NCBI RefSeq assembly: GCF_000473085.1
Contig: NZ_KI421496.1
Coordinates: 1 to 64,000 of the forward strand
From: Azorhizobium doebereinerae UFLA1-100
Lineage (GTDB): Bacteria; Pseudomonadota; Alphaproteobacteria; Rhizobiales; Xanthobacteraceae
Direction of reading: 5' to 3'
Length of the DNA stretch: 64,000 nt
In this document: piece by piece, positions 37,416 through 46,789 of the stretch
Numbering within the stretch: the first letter of the stretch is position 1
Layout: each line of letters opens with the position of its first letter
Made by a program: the position numbers and the translations under genes
Notes under the pieces: model-generated
Seen by the model: the letters and a program-made list of their open reading frames with translations, nothing else
Told to the model about the DNA's origin: nothing
Databases searched by the model: none

Positions 37416-39995
37416 ATGGCCATGACGTCCTGGATCAGGCGCGGAACCGGGATTGTGGATGGGTTATTGCGGCGTGCAAACATGCCGAGCGAGGCCGAGA
37501 CGCAGTTGCAACTGGCGCTTGATGAAGCGGTAAGTTCAGCCAGGGAGCGGGAGCAACGGCTCCTTGCGCAGATTGAGCGTCGGGCGCAGCTGGCTGTCGC
37601 TGAAGCCAAGGCCTTCATGGAGGAGCGGGCAAGCGCTGGACGGCATGATGTTGAGCAGCAGATCCAGGCGGCGGTCGCCGCCGCCCTCGCGGAGGTAGAA
37701 GCTCAGCTCAAGGCGGTGCGGGAGCAGGTGCCGGGCGTGAGCGATCGCGCGCCTCGCGTCGGTTCCCCATCTCCGGTTCCCGCCCCGGCACCTTATGTCG
37801 CCGCGGGTGGCCGTGTGTTGGCAGCGGCCAATTGGTCTCCGCCGCTGTCCTGGACCATCGACGCAAGCGGGACGGAGGTCGTGGCGCGGGAACTGGCTCG
37901 CGCCTTGATCGAGCTGGGACACGCGGTATCCGTCGGTCGCGATGTGCTTGCATCTGCCCCCGCGCCGTTGAGCCGCTTCCCCTTTGCCACCGTGTCCGGC
38001 GACGGTGCGGACCGCCGCGTCCTGCTGGGTTTCGACTGGGCGGACGCCGGCCTGCCGCTGGAGATCGGCGACTGGCTTGAGGAGAACATCTCCGCGGTGG
38101 CCTGTGTCTCGACCCATGCCGAGAGGTTGCTGATCGATCAGGGGTGCCTTCTGCCCGTCGCGACCATTGGTTTCGGCATCGACGCCTGGGAGCGCGTGGA
38201 GCAGGACGCAACCTATCGCGTGCTGGGCAAGGGCTTCCGGTTTCTGCATGTCTCCGCGTGCGGGGTGGAGCAGGGGCTCGACGCGCTGCTCGATGCCTTC
38301 GGTCGGGTCTTTTCCGATGACGATGACGTCTCGCTGCTCATCTACGCGACGGGCGCCATGCCGGAGGCGCTCGTCTCAGACATCGCGGAGCGGCGCCGTT
38401 TCAATCCCGCCTACCCCGATGTCGTCGTCATCGCCGATACGCTTACGCCGGGGCAATTGAAGGCGCTGTACAGCCAGTGCCACGTGTTCGCAGCTCCGGC
38501 GCGCGCCAGTGGCTTCGGGCCTGAGATCGCCCAGGCCTTTCTTTCCGGCTTGCCGGTTGTCGCCACCGCATGGGGCGGGCACCTCGACTATTGCTCGCCA
38601 GAGAACAGCTGGCTGGTGGACTATGCCTTCACGTCCGGGCAATCGCCTGTGGGCGTTCTCGCAGCAGTCTGGGCGGAGCCGTTGGCGAAGGGTCTCGATC
38701 AGGCACTCTGGCTCGCCTACCGCGCCGATCCTGCCGAGCGCTTCACCAGGGCCTGGATCGGCCGCAAGACGTTGGTCGAGCACTATACGTGGAAGGGTGC
38801 CGCCCAGCGTCTGGCGCGGCTCGCGGCGGCACCGGATGCCGGGTCGCGGGAGCCGTTCCGCCTGCCAACGATCGGTTTCGTCACGAGCTGGAATTCGAAA
38901 TGCGGCATCGCCAGCTATGTGGGTCATTTGTTGGAGCCGGTTTCACCGACGGACGTGGTGATCTTCGCCGACAAGAACAGTGTGCCGCTCGGTCCTGACG
39001 GTCGCAATTGCGTCCGCACCTGGATCCAGGGGCCCCTGTCGCAAAACGGTCTCGAAACGATCCTGCCGCATCTGTCCCCTTGCGGCGTCGAAGCCCTCGT
39101 CATCCAGGCCAATTTCGGCTTCTACAGCCCGGCGGATTTCGCCCAGCTGATCGACCGTGTGCTGGCTCTGGGCATCGTGGTCCTGGTGGAGTTGCACTCG
39201 ACCATCGGCCCGCCGCCGGATGTTGCTGCGGTCAAGCTTGCGGATTATGCTCCGGCGCTGCGCAGGTGCCATCGCGTCCTGGCGCATTCGCCGGGCGACA
39301 TGAATCGCCTCAAGGCGGTGGGAGTGGTGGACAATGTCCTGCTGTTCCCGCTGGGCATCGTCGTCGCGCCCGCCGATGTGTCCAAACGGCCCCCGGTCCC
39401 GGATACGCCGCTGTTGGCGTCATTCGGATTCGCTTTACCTGGGAAGGGGCTGGTCGAACTCGTTCACGCGGTGGGCATTCTCAAGCAGGATGGACACGCG
39501 GTTCGGTTGCGCATGCTCAATTCCGAACATCCGAACATGCTGTCCGCCCCGGAAATCGCGACTATCCGTGCGACGATCGAACAGCTAGGTTTGCAGGACG
39601 ACATCGAACTGCGCACCGAATACCTGCCGGACGAGGACTGCCTCGCGCTGCTGGGAGAGGCCGACCTGGTGGTCAATCCATACCAGCGGACGTCCGAATC
39701 CTCGAGCGCGGCCGTTCGTTTCGGGCTCGCTTCGCGTGCACCGGTTCTGGTGACGCCGCTGACTATCTTCGACGAATTGGGCTCGGCTGTCTTTCGGACC
39801 GCTGGGACATCCCCGAGGCAGATGGCCGATGGCATCGCCTCGGCTTTGCAGGATCTCGTTCACGACACGCCGGCTGCGGTCCAGGTGCGCGCGGCGGCGC
39901 GCCAGTGGAGCGAGCAGCATGACGTTCACCGGCAGGGACGCCGCCTGATGCACATGGCGCGTGCCCTAGCGAAGGCGCAGCGCCGTGACCAGTGA
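37416..39995 (+). CDS. Large glycosyltransferase: coiled coil plus two GT-B modules
   Basis: An 859-residue cytoplasmic enzyme. Residues about 25-110 form a charged coiled coil (EAETQLQLALDEAVSS, REQRLLAQIERRAQL). A GT4-like module (about 130-470) follows: WTIDASGTEVVARELARALIE, then CHVFAAPARASGFGPEIAQA, where a Glu of the usual motif is kept. A second module (about 485-850) begins GFVTSWNSKCGIASY, with FALPGKGLVELVHAVGILK and NPYQRTSESSSAAVRFGLAS; it is a paralogue of module 2 in the 961-residue enzyme and likewise lacks the second motif Glu. ATG 37416 has GCGGAGG before it; an upstream TTG is less likely. The coiled coil may set chain length or oligomeric state. Confidence 0.9.
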   Translation: MAMTSWIRRGTGIVDGLLRRANMPSEAETQLQLALDEAVSSAREREQRLLAQIERRAQLAVAEAKAFMEERASAGRHDVEQQIQAAVAAALAEVEAQLKAVREQVPGVSDRAPRVGSPSPVPAPAPYVAAGGRVLAAANWSPPLSWTIDASGTEVVARELARALIELGHAVSVGRDVLASAPAPLSRFPFATVSGDGADRRVLLGFDWADAGLPLEIGDWLEENISAVACVSTHAERLLIDQGCLLPVATIGFGIDAWERVEQDATYRVLGKGFRFLHVSACGVEQGLDALLDAFGRVFSDDDDVSLLIYATGAMPEALVSDIAERRRFNPAYPDVVVIADTLTPGQLKALYSQCHVFAAPARASGFGPEIAQAFLSGLPVVATAWGGHLDYCSPENSWLVDYAFTSGQSPVGVLAAVWAEPLAKGLDQALWLAYRADPAERFTRAWIGRKTLVEHYTWKGAAQRLARLAAAPDAGSREPFRLPTIGFVTSWNSKCGIASYVGHLLEPVSPTDVVIFADKNSVPLGPDGRNCVRTWIQGPLSQNGLETILPHLSPCGVEALVIQANFGFYSPADFAQLIDRVLALGIVVLVELHSTIGPPPDVAAVKLADYAPALRRCHRVLAHSPGDMNRLKAVGVVDNVLLFPLGIVVAPADVSKRPPVPDTPLLASFGFALPGKGLVELVHAVGILKQDGHAVRLRMLNSEHPNMLSAPEIATIRATIEQLGLQDDIELRTEYLPDEDCLALLGEADLVVNPYQRTSESSSAAVRFGLASRAPVLVTPLTIFDELGSAVFRTAGTSPRQMADGIASALQDLVHDTPAAVQVRAAARQWSEQHDVHRQGRRLMHMARALAKAQRRDQ

Positions 39996-40142
39996 AGGGG
40001 CGGACATGAAGCGGGGTTCGCTCTTCTCGCCGCGGGCATGCGGAGGGTCTTCCCTCGGAGCGATGCCTCTGTGCGGAGCCCTCGTGAACAAGGCTCATGA
40101 TGCCATTGACGGTAGGCCCCACGCAGAGCCGAGGCAGCGCCC

Positions 40143-43076
40143 GTGACCACATCGCCTAAGGCCATTCCGCTTGGGGATTCCGCGACCATCCTGCGCGAGC
40201 GGGGAACGGGATCGACCGTGTTTGTTCTCGTCGGCCTCATCGAGGCGGGGATCACGAGGCCGTCCAAGTTCATCGTTTCGCTGGTCGAGACCTGGAGGGC
40301 GCGAGGCGAGCCGGTTCACGTCGTGCTCTGGAACACCGAGACCAAGCGCCTGCACCTTCTGAGCGAGGACCAGTGGCGCGAGGTTTCCGGTCCGACCGAC
40401 GCGGTATGCTGGCCGGTGCCCGTGGGACCCGGCAACAGCCCGGTGCTGATCGATCCCGTCTCGTGCGGCCCGCAGGACTGGCTGGTGGTTCCCGAGGCAT
40501 TCCACACCACGCCGGGGGCGCATCCCCTGCTGGTCATGGACCTCGTATTGGAAGCCCGCCGCCTGAAGGTCTTGTCAGCCTTCATCTTCAAGGGCACCGA
40601 GCCGCTCGCCAGCCCGTCGGCAGGCGCCGCGGTGGTCGAAGACCATGTGCTCTACATGCAGGCGCTGCTGCTTGCGGACGTCGTGCTTCCGGGATCTGAA
40701 GCTGCCGCGGAGGATCTGCACGATATCCTCGTGGGCTATGAGCGTGCCGCGTTCGTTCCCCTCATCCGTCCGATTGCGTTGCCCTCCGATAGCCGGCCTT
40801 TGCGGCCGGATGTCTGGCCCGATTATGTGCGCGCGCTGCGGGCGGTCTTCACCAACGCCGCCGACCCGGTCCGCAGGCTGCCCTCTATCTACTATCTGAT
40901 CGATGAGGGTACCGCCGCAGGGGGCGCGGACGCCGCCTTCGCCTTGTCCCTCGCTGGAGCGCTGTCAGCGCGTGGCTTGGCGCTCATTCCGGCACGCTGG
41001 GACGCCGACGCCGGCAGTCTTGCGCCGGTTGTCCCCCCCAGAGGGGAGGCCGGTCGCCAGGTCGACGTCTGCGAGTGGGCGGCATGGACCGCGCCGGGCG
41101 CCGCGGATGCGCCGGGTTGGCTGCTGGCGGCCTCACCCCTTACGGGCGCCGAGCTCGATGGCATCACCCGGGCGGTGCATCGGGTCGGGTTGCGGTTTGC
41201 GAGCCTTCTCACCCATCACCGCTCCTCCGACGCCGGGCCGGGCGCCTGCGCGGCGCGTTTCGCGGCGTTGGCCCGGCTCGACAAGGTGCTCGTTGGATCG
41301 AAGCGCCAGTTCGACGATTTCTATCGGTTTCTTCTCGCCTCGCCGGACAAGGTGCCGGGGGCGGAGGACCGCTTCGGGATCATTGCGCTTCCCACCGAAC
41401 ATGACGTGCCGCGGCGGCGCAATGCACCTAAGCGCGCAGCCCCGAGCCTGGCGCGGGTCGTGGTCTGGATCGCAAAGCCGTCGGCCGACGATCTGCATGC
41501 CCTATTCGCGGCGGTCACCCGGGCAATTCGTCTCTCACCGATCCGCCTGAAGTTCACGTTCGTCAACTTGTCCCCGGACGAGAGCGATCTGGCTCCGGAT
41601 ACACTCCATGTGGCCCTGGCTGCGATCCCCGGTGCGCAATGGGAGCGCGGTCCGTCCGAGGAGTGGCTGGAGGCCTTGCGGTTCCAAGCCGACTTCGGGG
41701 TCTATGTCGGTGCGGCGGAGGAGGAAGCGACAGAGGTTGGCAAGGCGTCTTGGCAAGGGCTTCCCTGCCTCGTCCTGCACAAATCGTCGCCGACGGCGTT
41801 CGACCGGCCGGGCGTCGTGCGCGCGGATCTGCGGGACACGGAAACAGCCGCGCTGGCCATGCTGAAGCTGGCGGAGCCGGAGTGGCGGCGGGCTCTCGCC
41901 GACGAAGCCCTGTCGCGGCCCGTGCGTTCTTGGTGGGACTATGCGGACGATGTGGCTTCCGCATTGGCGACGGATCGGCTGCTGGATGGTCTGATCGAGG
42001 CCCATCCCAGCGAGCGGCCCCCCATTCCGGCCCGGTTCCCAAACCTGGCGCCTCGGCCGAAGCTCTCGCTGTGCATCAGTACCTACAATCGGGGCGGATG
42101 GGTCGGCGTCAACCTGCGCAACATCTTCAGGCAGATCCCCGTGCCGCGGGCGGACCTGGAGGTGCTGGTGGTGGACAACACCTCCACCGACAACACGCCG
42201 GAGATCGTCCAGCCGTTTCTGAGCCGGCCGGATTTCCGCTATATCCGCAACCCGAAGAATGTCGGCCTGCTTGGCAATCTGGCGGTCACCGCCCAGCGGG
42301 CGCGGGGCGATTACATCTGGATCCTGGGCGACGACGACCTCACCCGTCCGGGGACCATCGAGCGGGTCATCGCGATCATCGGCGAGCAGCCGAATATCGA
42401 TCTGATCTATATGAACTACGGCTATTCCTCGGAGAAGGACCCGGGGAACGTCACGGACCTCGACGCCTATCTGACGACGTTCAACTATCTTGAGCCGGCG
42501 GGGCCGGACGAGGTGTCGACGGTCAAGCTCATGGCGGCGAAGTCGGAGAATTTCTACACCGCGATCTATTCCCACGTGTACCGGCGCGACCACGGCATGC
42601 GAGCCTATTGCCAGGACACGAGCGACCGCATCTTCTCCACCATGCTGTCCTGCATCCCGACGTCCTATTACACCCTGCACTACATGCCGGACGCGGCGGT
42701 CTACTGGATGGGTGAACCGGCCCTCGTGGTGAATTCGAACGTCTCGTGGCAGGCTTACGGCACGCTGTTCGATCTGGAGCAACTGCCCCGGACCTGGGAC
42801 CTCGCCGAGCGCATCGGCTGCCCCGCCGAGGAGGTGGACCGGCGCCGGTCCAACCGCCTGTGGCTCGTCGAGCTCATGTGGCGCGAGATGTTCGAGGACG
42901 ATCGGGCCGGCAACGCCCCCTATTTCTCCGCTCCGCGCGTACTGATGCGCCTCAAGCACCTGGAAGCGTTCCGCAAGCACGTCCCCGTGCTCAAGGAGAT
43001 CTACGTGAAAGCTCACGGCGCGGGTCATCCAGCGGCCGGGCTGGATCCAGACACGCTGTTCAGCTTTCAATGGTAG
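40143..43076 (+). CDS. Giant glycosyltransferase: unknown N-terminal half plus GT2 domain
   Basis: A 977-residue protein. From about residue 640 it is a GT2 (GT-A fold) enzyme: LSLCISTYNRGGWV, EVLVVDNTSTDNTPEIV, NVGLLGNLAVTAQRARGDYIWILGDDDLTRPG with the metal-binding Asp triad near residues 729-731. The first 630 residues are not recognised with confidence; segments such as VGKASWQGLPCLVLH and TVFVLVGLIEAGITRPSKF suggest degenerate GT-B-like Rossmann domains. No membrane helix is visible, so it acts on the cytoplasmic face. The start is GTG 40143; the next in-frame ATG is far inside, so GTG is accepted. It is in line with the preceding glycosyltransferase, 147 bases away. Confidence 0.85.
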   Translation: MTTSPKAIPLGDSATILRERGTGSTVFVLVGLIEAGITRPSKFIVSLVETWRARGEPVHVVLWNTETKRLHLLSEDQWREVSGPTDAVCWPVPVGPGNSPVLIDPVSCGPQDWLVVPEAFHTTPGAHPLLVMDLVLEARRLKVLSAFIFKGTEPLASPSAGAAVVEDHVLYMQALLLADVVLPGSEAAAEDLHDILVGYERAAFVPLIRPIALPSDSRPLRPDVWPDYVRALRAVFTNAADPVRRLPSIYYLIDEGTAAGGADAAFALSLAGALSARGLALIPARWDADAGSLAPVVPPRGEAGRQVDVCEWAAWTAPGAADAPGWLLAASPLTGAELDGITRAVHRVGLRFASLLTHHRSSDAGPGACAARFAALARLDKVLVGSKRQFDDFYRFLLASPDKVPGAEDRFGIIALPTEHDVPRRRNAPKRAAPSLARVVVWIAKPSADDLHALFAAVTRAIRLSPIRLKFTFVNLSPDESDLAPDTLHVALAAIPGAQWERGPSEEWLEALRFQADFGVYVGAAEEEATEVGKASWQGLPCLVLHKSSPTAFDRPGVVRADLRDTETAALAMLKLAEPEWRRALADEALSRPVRSWWDYADDVASALATDRLLDGLIEAHPSERPPIPARFPNLAPRPKLSLCISTYNRGGWVGVNLRNIFRQIPVPRADLEVLVVDNTSTDNTPEIVQPFLSRPDFRYIRNPKNVGLLGNLAVTAQRARGDYIWILGDDDLTRPGTIERVIAIIGEQPNIDLIYMNYGYSSEKDPGNVTDLDAYLTTFNYLEPAGPDEVSTVKLMAAKSENFYTAIYSHVYRRDHGMRAYCQDTSDRIFSTMLSCIPTSYYTLHYMPDAAVYWMGEPALVVNSNVSWQAYGTLFDLEQLPRTWDLAERIGCPAEEVDRRRSNRLWLVELMWREMFEDDRAGNAPYFSAPRVLMRLKHLEAFRKHVPVLKEIYVKAHGAGHPAAGLDPDTLFSFQW

Positions 43077-43176
43077 CCTATGGCCTCCAGACGACATGCG
43101 TAGCCGTCCCATGTGGGATAACGCCGGATTCTGGCGGCTGCGTTCGTGAGCATCTCCGATAGCGGAGTCAATTTTG

Positions 43177-43569
43177 ATGAAATACTACAAGAAGAGACTT
43201 GCCAATATTCCGTTCGTTACGGGTATAAACCAGGGAGACGGGTCACGTTCCTCCACTGGAGAGGGCGGTTACGTCAGCTATGGCCCCTATATTTCTTTGG
43301 ACAGGGGGACATATTTTGGCGGCTTCAATGTGCGGAAGCTGGAACCCACGCAGGAAGCGGCAGCCATGACGATCGATGCCGCCTGCAGGGCCGGCAGCGA
43401 GATGCTTGGCGCCCGAGTGATTGCGCCGGAGGAGATTCTCTCGGAGCTTCCGGGTCTGCTCGGCCTGGAGTTCCAACTGGCGGAGCCTTGTCAGGACTTC
43501 GAGCTTCGGCTCCATGTGGCACCGGGCGTCAAGGTGAATGTGACCGAGATCGTCCTATTCCACTTGTGA
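43177..43569 (+). CDS. Small protein made of the recurrent GPY-type domain
   Basis: A 130-residue protein with no known name. Its core (YVSYGPYISLDRGTYFGGF and the final FELRLHVAPGVKVNVTEIVLFHL) resembles the C-terminal 120 residues of the 961-residue glycosyltransferase and of the 352-residue protein at 49.3-50.3 kb: a GPY/F-x-x-L-x-x-G-x-Y/W start and beta-strand pattern to the end. That suggests a stand-alone copy of a polysaccharide-associated beta-sandwich domain, possibly carbohydrate binding. The start is ATG 43177, preceded by an overlapping TTG. The first 20 codons are AT-richer than the rest. No signal peptide is seen. Confidence 0.7.
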   Translation: MKYYKKRLANIPFVTGINQGDGSRSSTGEGGYVSYGPYISLDRGTYFGGFNVRKLEPTQEAAAMTIDAACRAGSEMLGARVIAPEEILSELPGLLGLEFQLAEPCQDFELRLHVAPGVKVNVTEIVLFHL

Positions 43570-43656
43570 GCGCGGGGCGGAACGCGGGGGGGGGACCTTC
43601 CTTGCGGCTCGGGTGCCGCAGGCGATCTCCGGCGACGGCAAGACATTCAGAGGCAG

Positions 43657-44115
43657 ATGGGCATGACGCAGGCAGAGACGAAATCCAGCGGGGCGACGCA
43701 GTCGGCCAAGACGCCGCTCGAATTCCGCGTTCCGGTGTCGCTGGGCGAACTGCTCGACAAGATCAGCATCCTGGAGATCAAGTCCGAGCGCATCGCCCAG
43801 GAAGCCCGGCTGGTGAACGTGCGCTATGAACTGGCGCTGCTGACTGCGGAGCGTGATCGCGTCCTCTCGCCCATGCCGGAGGAGATCGTCCGGCTCGCCG
43901 CCCAGCTCAAGGCGGTCAATGAGCTGATCTGGGACGCCGAGGATGTGGTTCATGGTGAGGACCACGCCACGCTCGCGGACGAGGTGTTCCTGAAGCAGGC
44001 CCGCATCGCCTTCGTGCAGAATGACGCGCGCGCGCGGCTGAAGCGGAGGATCAACGATCTGACCGGCTCGGCCGTGGTCGAGGAAAAGAGCTATCCCGAC
44101 TTCGGCGGCGCCTGA
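43657..44115 (+). CDS. Small helical protein resembling DUF6165
   Basis: A 152-residue, mostly helical protein. The conserved part VPVSLGELLDKISILEIKSERI, then VNVRYELALLTAERD and LKAVNELIWDAEDVV, recalls the DUF6165 family, which is often found beside glycosyltransferase genes; the assignment is by eye only. The N-terminal 25 residues are polar and low-complexity. It ends PDFGGA. No catalytic motif can be named. ATG 43657 has AGAGGCAG before it; a second ATG two codons downstream is possible. It is the last plus-strand gene before the minus-strand pair at 44.2-46.4 kb. Confidence 0.8.
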   Translation: MGMTQAETKSSGATQSAKTPLEFRVPVSLGELLDKISILEIKSERIAQEARLVNVRYELALLTAERDRVLSPMPEEIVRLAAQLKAVNELIWDAEDVVHGEDHATLADEVFLKQARIAFVQNDARARLKRRINDLTGSAVVEEKSYPDFGGA

Positions 44116-44172
44116 GCGCGCGTCGATCCGCGGCGCGGCGGGCCGGTGTCAGCCCGCATGGCCCCGCGGCTC

Positions 44173-44877
44173 TCAGGGCCCGAGGTCGGTGTCCGTTCCG
44201 CCCTTGGGCTCCTCCTGCGCCAGCCTTCTCGCCTCCTCGATGGCGGAGACGGAGAACATGGCGGCGAGCAGGCCGAAGGTGGCCAGCAGGACCAGGTCGC
44301 ACCAGCTCATGGTCTGGCCGAACAAGTTGAAGCTCGGCGCCCCGACCAGCATGATCGTCACGTTCATGATGAGGATGCCGATGCGCACCTCGGTGGGGCC
44401 GAAGCCCAGCACCGCGAGGTGGAACTCCCGCCGCACCACGTTGCGCACGAACACGTAGATCGACACCATGTGGTAGCCGGTCAGCGCCAGGAGCGCCGTG
44501 TCCAGCCGCGCATAAGGCGACAGGCCGATGCCGCCGGCGATCAGCAGATTGCCCACCACGTCGATGTTCTGGTCGAGGAAATAGCCGTAGCGCGGTCGGG
44601 CGATGTCGCGCACCCGGGCCAGCGTGCCGTCCAGGGAATCACCGAACCAGTGGATGAAGAGGCCGAGGTTGGCGAGCCACAGGAAGTTTGCGGACGCATG
44701 GCAGCCCAGGTAGCCGATCATCACCAGCACGGCGCCGAACACGCCGAATGCGGTGAGATGATCGGGCATAATGCAACTGGGCAGGCGCGAGGCGATCCAC
44801 CGCAGGACCTTGCGTTCCGGCTCGGCCAGGAAGCTCTCGTGAAACCGTTCGAACAGGCTGTCGGCCGGGGACGTCAC
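44173..44877 (-). CDS. CDP-alcohol phosphatidyltransferase family protein
   Basis: A 234-residue inner-membrane enzyme with several hydrophobic helices. The family motif D-x2-DG-x2-AR-x9-G-x3-D-x3-D is fully present: Asp80, Asp83-Gly84, Ala87-Arg88, Gly98, Asp102, Asp106 (FGDSLDGTLARV to GYFLDQNID). Such enzymes displace CMP from CDP-diacylglycerol or another CDP-alcohol to form phosphodiester-linked products. The preceding residues (PDHLTAFGVFGAVL) are also typical. The acceptor is unknown; in this locus it may make a phospholipid anchor or attach a phosphoalcohol to sugar. It lies downstream of the minus-strand glycosyltransferase (132 bases), suggesting an operon. Confidence 0.9.
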   Translation of the reverse strand: MTSPADSLFERFHESFLAEPERKVLRWIASRLPSCIMPDHLTAFGVFGAVLVMIGYLGCHASANFLWLANLGLFIHWFGDSLDGTLARVRDIARPRYGYFLDQNIDVVGNLLIAGGIGLSPYARLDTALLALTGYHMVSIYVFVRNVVRREFHLAVLGFGPTEVRIGILIMNVTIMLVGAPSFNLFGQTMSWCDLVLLATFGLLAAMFSVSAIEEARRLAQEEPKGGTDTDLGP

Positions 44878-45009
44878 AGGGGCACGTTCTCCGATGCGGG
44901 GCGACGGTACGGGGCGTGCGTGGCGCGAGCGTCCCGGGCCGGCAAGAGCCGGGCGCCGGGCGCCCCGCCTGCCGGCGTGGGAAGGTCTCTTGTCCGCAGG
45001 CCCATGCGG

Positions 45010-46431
45010 TCAGAGCGGGTCGATCCGGGCCGAAACGGCCGGCGCGGCTGCGGTCGGGAGGGCCGGCTCGCTGAGGGCGGCTGCGGGGCGCCTCGTGCCG
45101 CTGACATAGCCGCGCGGCGCCAGCTCCGCCTGCCGGCGTGCGGCGCAGCGCTTCAGGAATTCCTGGACGGCGTTGAAATAGGCTTCGCGTTCGTCCACCG
45201 CGTGCTGCACCGGGCGCGGATGCACCCGGGGCCGGTCGCCGCGCGCCCAATGGCGGATCGCGGCGTCCCAGGCGCGCGGATCGCGCGGATCGAGCAGCAG
45301 GGCCTGGCTGTCCACCACTTCCCGGTGGGCGGGGATGTCGGAGGCCATGACCGGCACGCCGAGGCGCGCGGCCTCGATGAGCGGCAGGCCGAAGCCTTCC
45401 GCATGCGAGGGCATGAGGAGGCCGATGGCTCCTGCCAGAAGGCGCTTCAGCGACGGGCTGGACAGGCCCGATACCACATGGACGCGCCCGCGCAGCGCCG
45501 GGCTGTCGTGCAATTGGCCCAGGATCTCCGCACTGCGCCAGCCGGGGGAGCCGATGATGACGAGATGGGGGGCCGCTTCGCCCATGTCGGCCGAGAGGCC
45601 GCGCCAGACGTCGAACAGCAGCGCGTGATTCTTGCGCGGCTCGATGGCGCCGCAGATGACGAAATACTTCACCCCGGCCAGCGCCGGATCCGGCGTGGCC
45701 GGCGTGTCGAACACCCGCGGCACGGGGAGCGGCTGGGCCAGCGTCATGATGTCGTTGCGGCCGAAGCGGGCGAGCGCCTCGGTCACCGTCTGCTGTGCCG
45801 TCGCGGTGGTGACGAGAAGGCCAGCCGCATGGCGCGCGGTGGAGGCCACCATGGTGGCGTGGTGCCGCGCCGACGAGGGCGACACATATTCCGGCGTATC
45901 GAGCGGGATGACGTCGTGCAGCATGAAGACCGGCGTCACGTCCGGCCGCGCATCGAGCCATCGCAGATAATAGGGCATGGCGAGGCTGATATGCCCCACG
46001 TTCACATAGACCGCACGTTCCGGCACGTGGCGCTTGGCGGATGCGCCCAGCGTGATGCCGGTGGCGGAGATCAGCGAACCCATGCGCCTGGCGCGCTGCC
46101 AGTGCGTAAAGGGCGGCGGGGGAACGACCTCGTCGCCATGGCGGCTCTCGCCGCGCAGCGCCAGAACCAGGCCCTGCCACAGCGCATCGTCATCGATGCT
46201 GCGCCGTTCGGCCCACAATTGCTGAAGACGCACGAGACCTCGCCGCACCGCGTGCGGGCTGAACACGCGCATGCCCTGGAGAGTCGGCATCACGCCGACA
46301 CAAGGCTGGGAGGAATGGCGGAACAGGCGGGCGGCCAGAGCGAAATCCACGCGATCGATGCCACGCGGCGTGCGGCTGAGCGGGCCGAGGAACAGGCGCG
46401 TCACATCATATGCGATGGGGACGGTCACCAA
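45010..46431 (-). CDS. GT4 glycosyltransferase
   Basis: A 473-residue GT-B enzyme. The N-terminal acceptor domain starts YDVTRLFLGPLSRTPRGIDRVDFAL, a variant of the GT4 GTGRY-type opening. The C-terminal donor domain has VKYFVICGAIEPRKNHALLFDVW, HLVIIGSPGWRS and the E-x7-E motif in AEGFGLPLIEAARLGVP. The IEPRKNH pattern is close to mannosyl- and rhamnosyltransferases (WbaZ/WbpY type), consistent with D-rhamnose donor use. The C-terminal 50 residues are Ala/Pro-rich and likely disordered. It is transcribed against the surrounding plus-strand cluster and shares a minus-strand unit with the phosphatidyltransferase. Confidence 0.93.
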   Translation of the reverse strand: MVTVPIAYDVTRLFLGPLSRTPRGIDRVDFALAARLFRHSSQPCVGVMPTLQGMRVFSPHAVRRGLVRLQQLWAERRSIDDDALWQGLVLALRGESRHGDEVVPPPPFTHWQRARRMGSLISATGITLGASAKRHVPERAVYVNVGHISLAMPYYLRWLDARPDVTPVFMLHDVIPLDTPEYVSPSSARHHATMVASTARHAAGLLVTTATAQQTVTEALARFGRNDIMTLAQPLPVPRVFDTPATPDPALAGVKYFVICGAIEPRKNHALLFDVWRGLSADMGEAAPHLVIIGSPGWRSAEILGQLHDSPALRGRVHVVSGLSSPSLKRLLAGAIGLLMPSHAEGFGLPLIEAARLGVPVMASDIPAHREVVDSQALLLDPRDPRAWDAAIRHWARGDRPRVHPRPVQHAVDEREAYFNAVQEFLKRCAARRQAELAPRGYVSGTRRPAAALSEPALPTAAAPAVSARIDPL

Positions 46432-46789
46432 AACACTCCAACGCCGGCACAGCGATGTGCAACCGCGAAGGATGGCACATGGGCCGATTGATTAAATAGT
46501 TTTACCCGGCGAAAGCCTGTCCGCCACCCCCGACCGGCCTTTATTGGCAGCAATATAGACTGGGGGCAACAGCTTCTTCGTCGCAATGCGCAATTTCCCA
46601 GGCTTTCCAAAGGGAAAGAATGGAACGCCATGATTGATGCACAGCTTCAGGCAAGCATTCTAGTGGCGCTAGCCGCATACCGAATCTGTTGCCTGGCTGC
46701 GTCTGTCGTCCGTCGGCCTGCCCAGTTGCCTCGGGCGCGAATCCGTGGCGTGTTCCGGCTCCTTCCGCAGGCTCCAAAAGGACAGCGCC
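46432..46789. other. Divergent intergenic region between two glycosyltransferase genes
   Basis: About 360 bases separate the minus-strand GT4 gene from the plus-strand GT4 gene and must hold both promoters. The part at 46490-46560 is AT-richer (TTGATTAAATAG at 46490-46501 and AATATAGACT at 46552-46561). I could not fix a convincing -35/-10 pair for either direction and see no gene in it. Confidence 0.45.
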
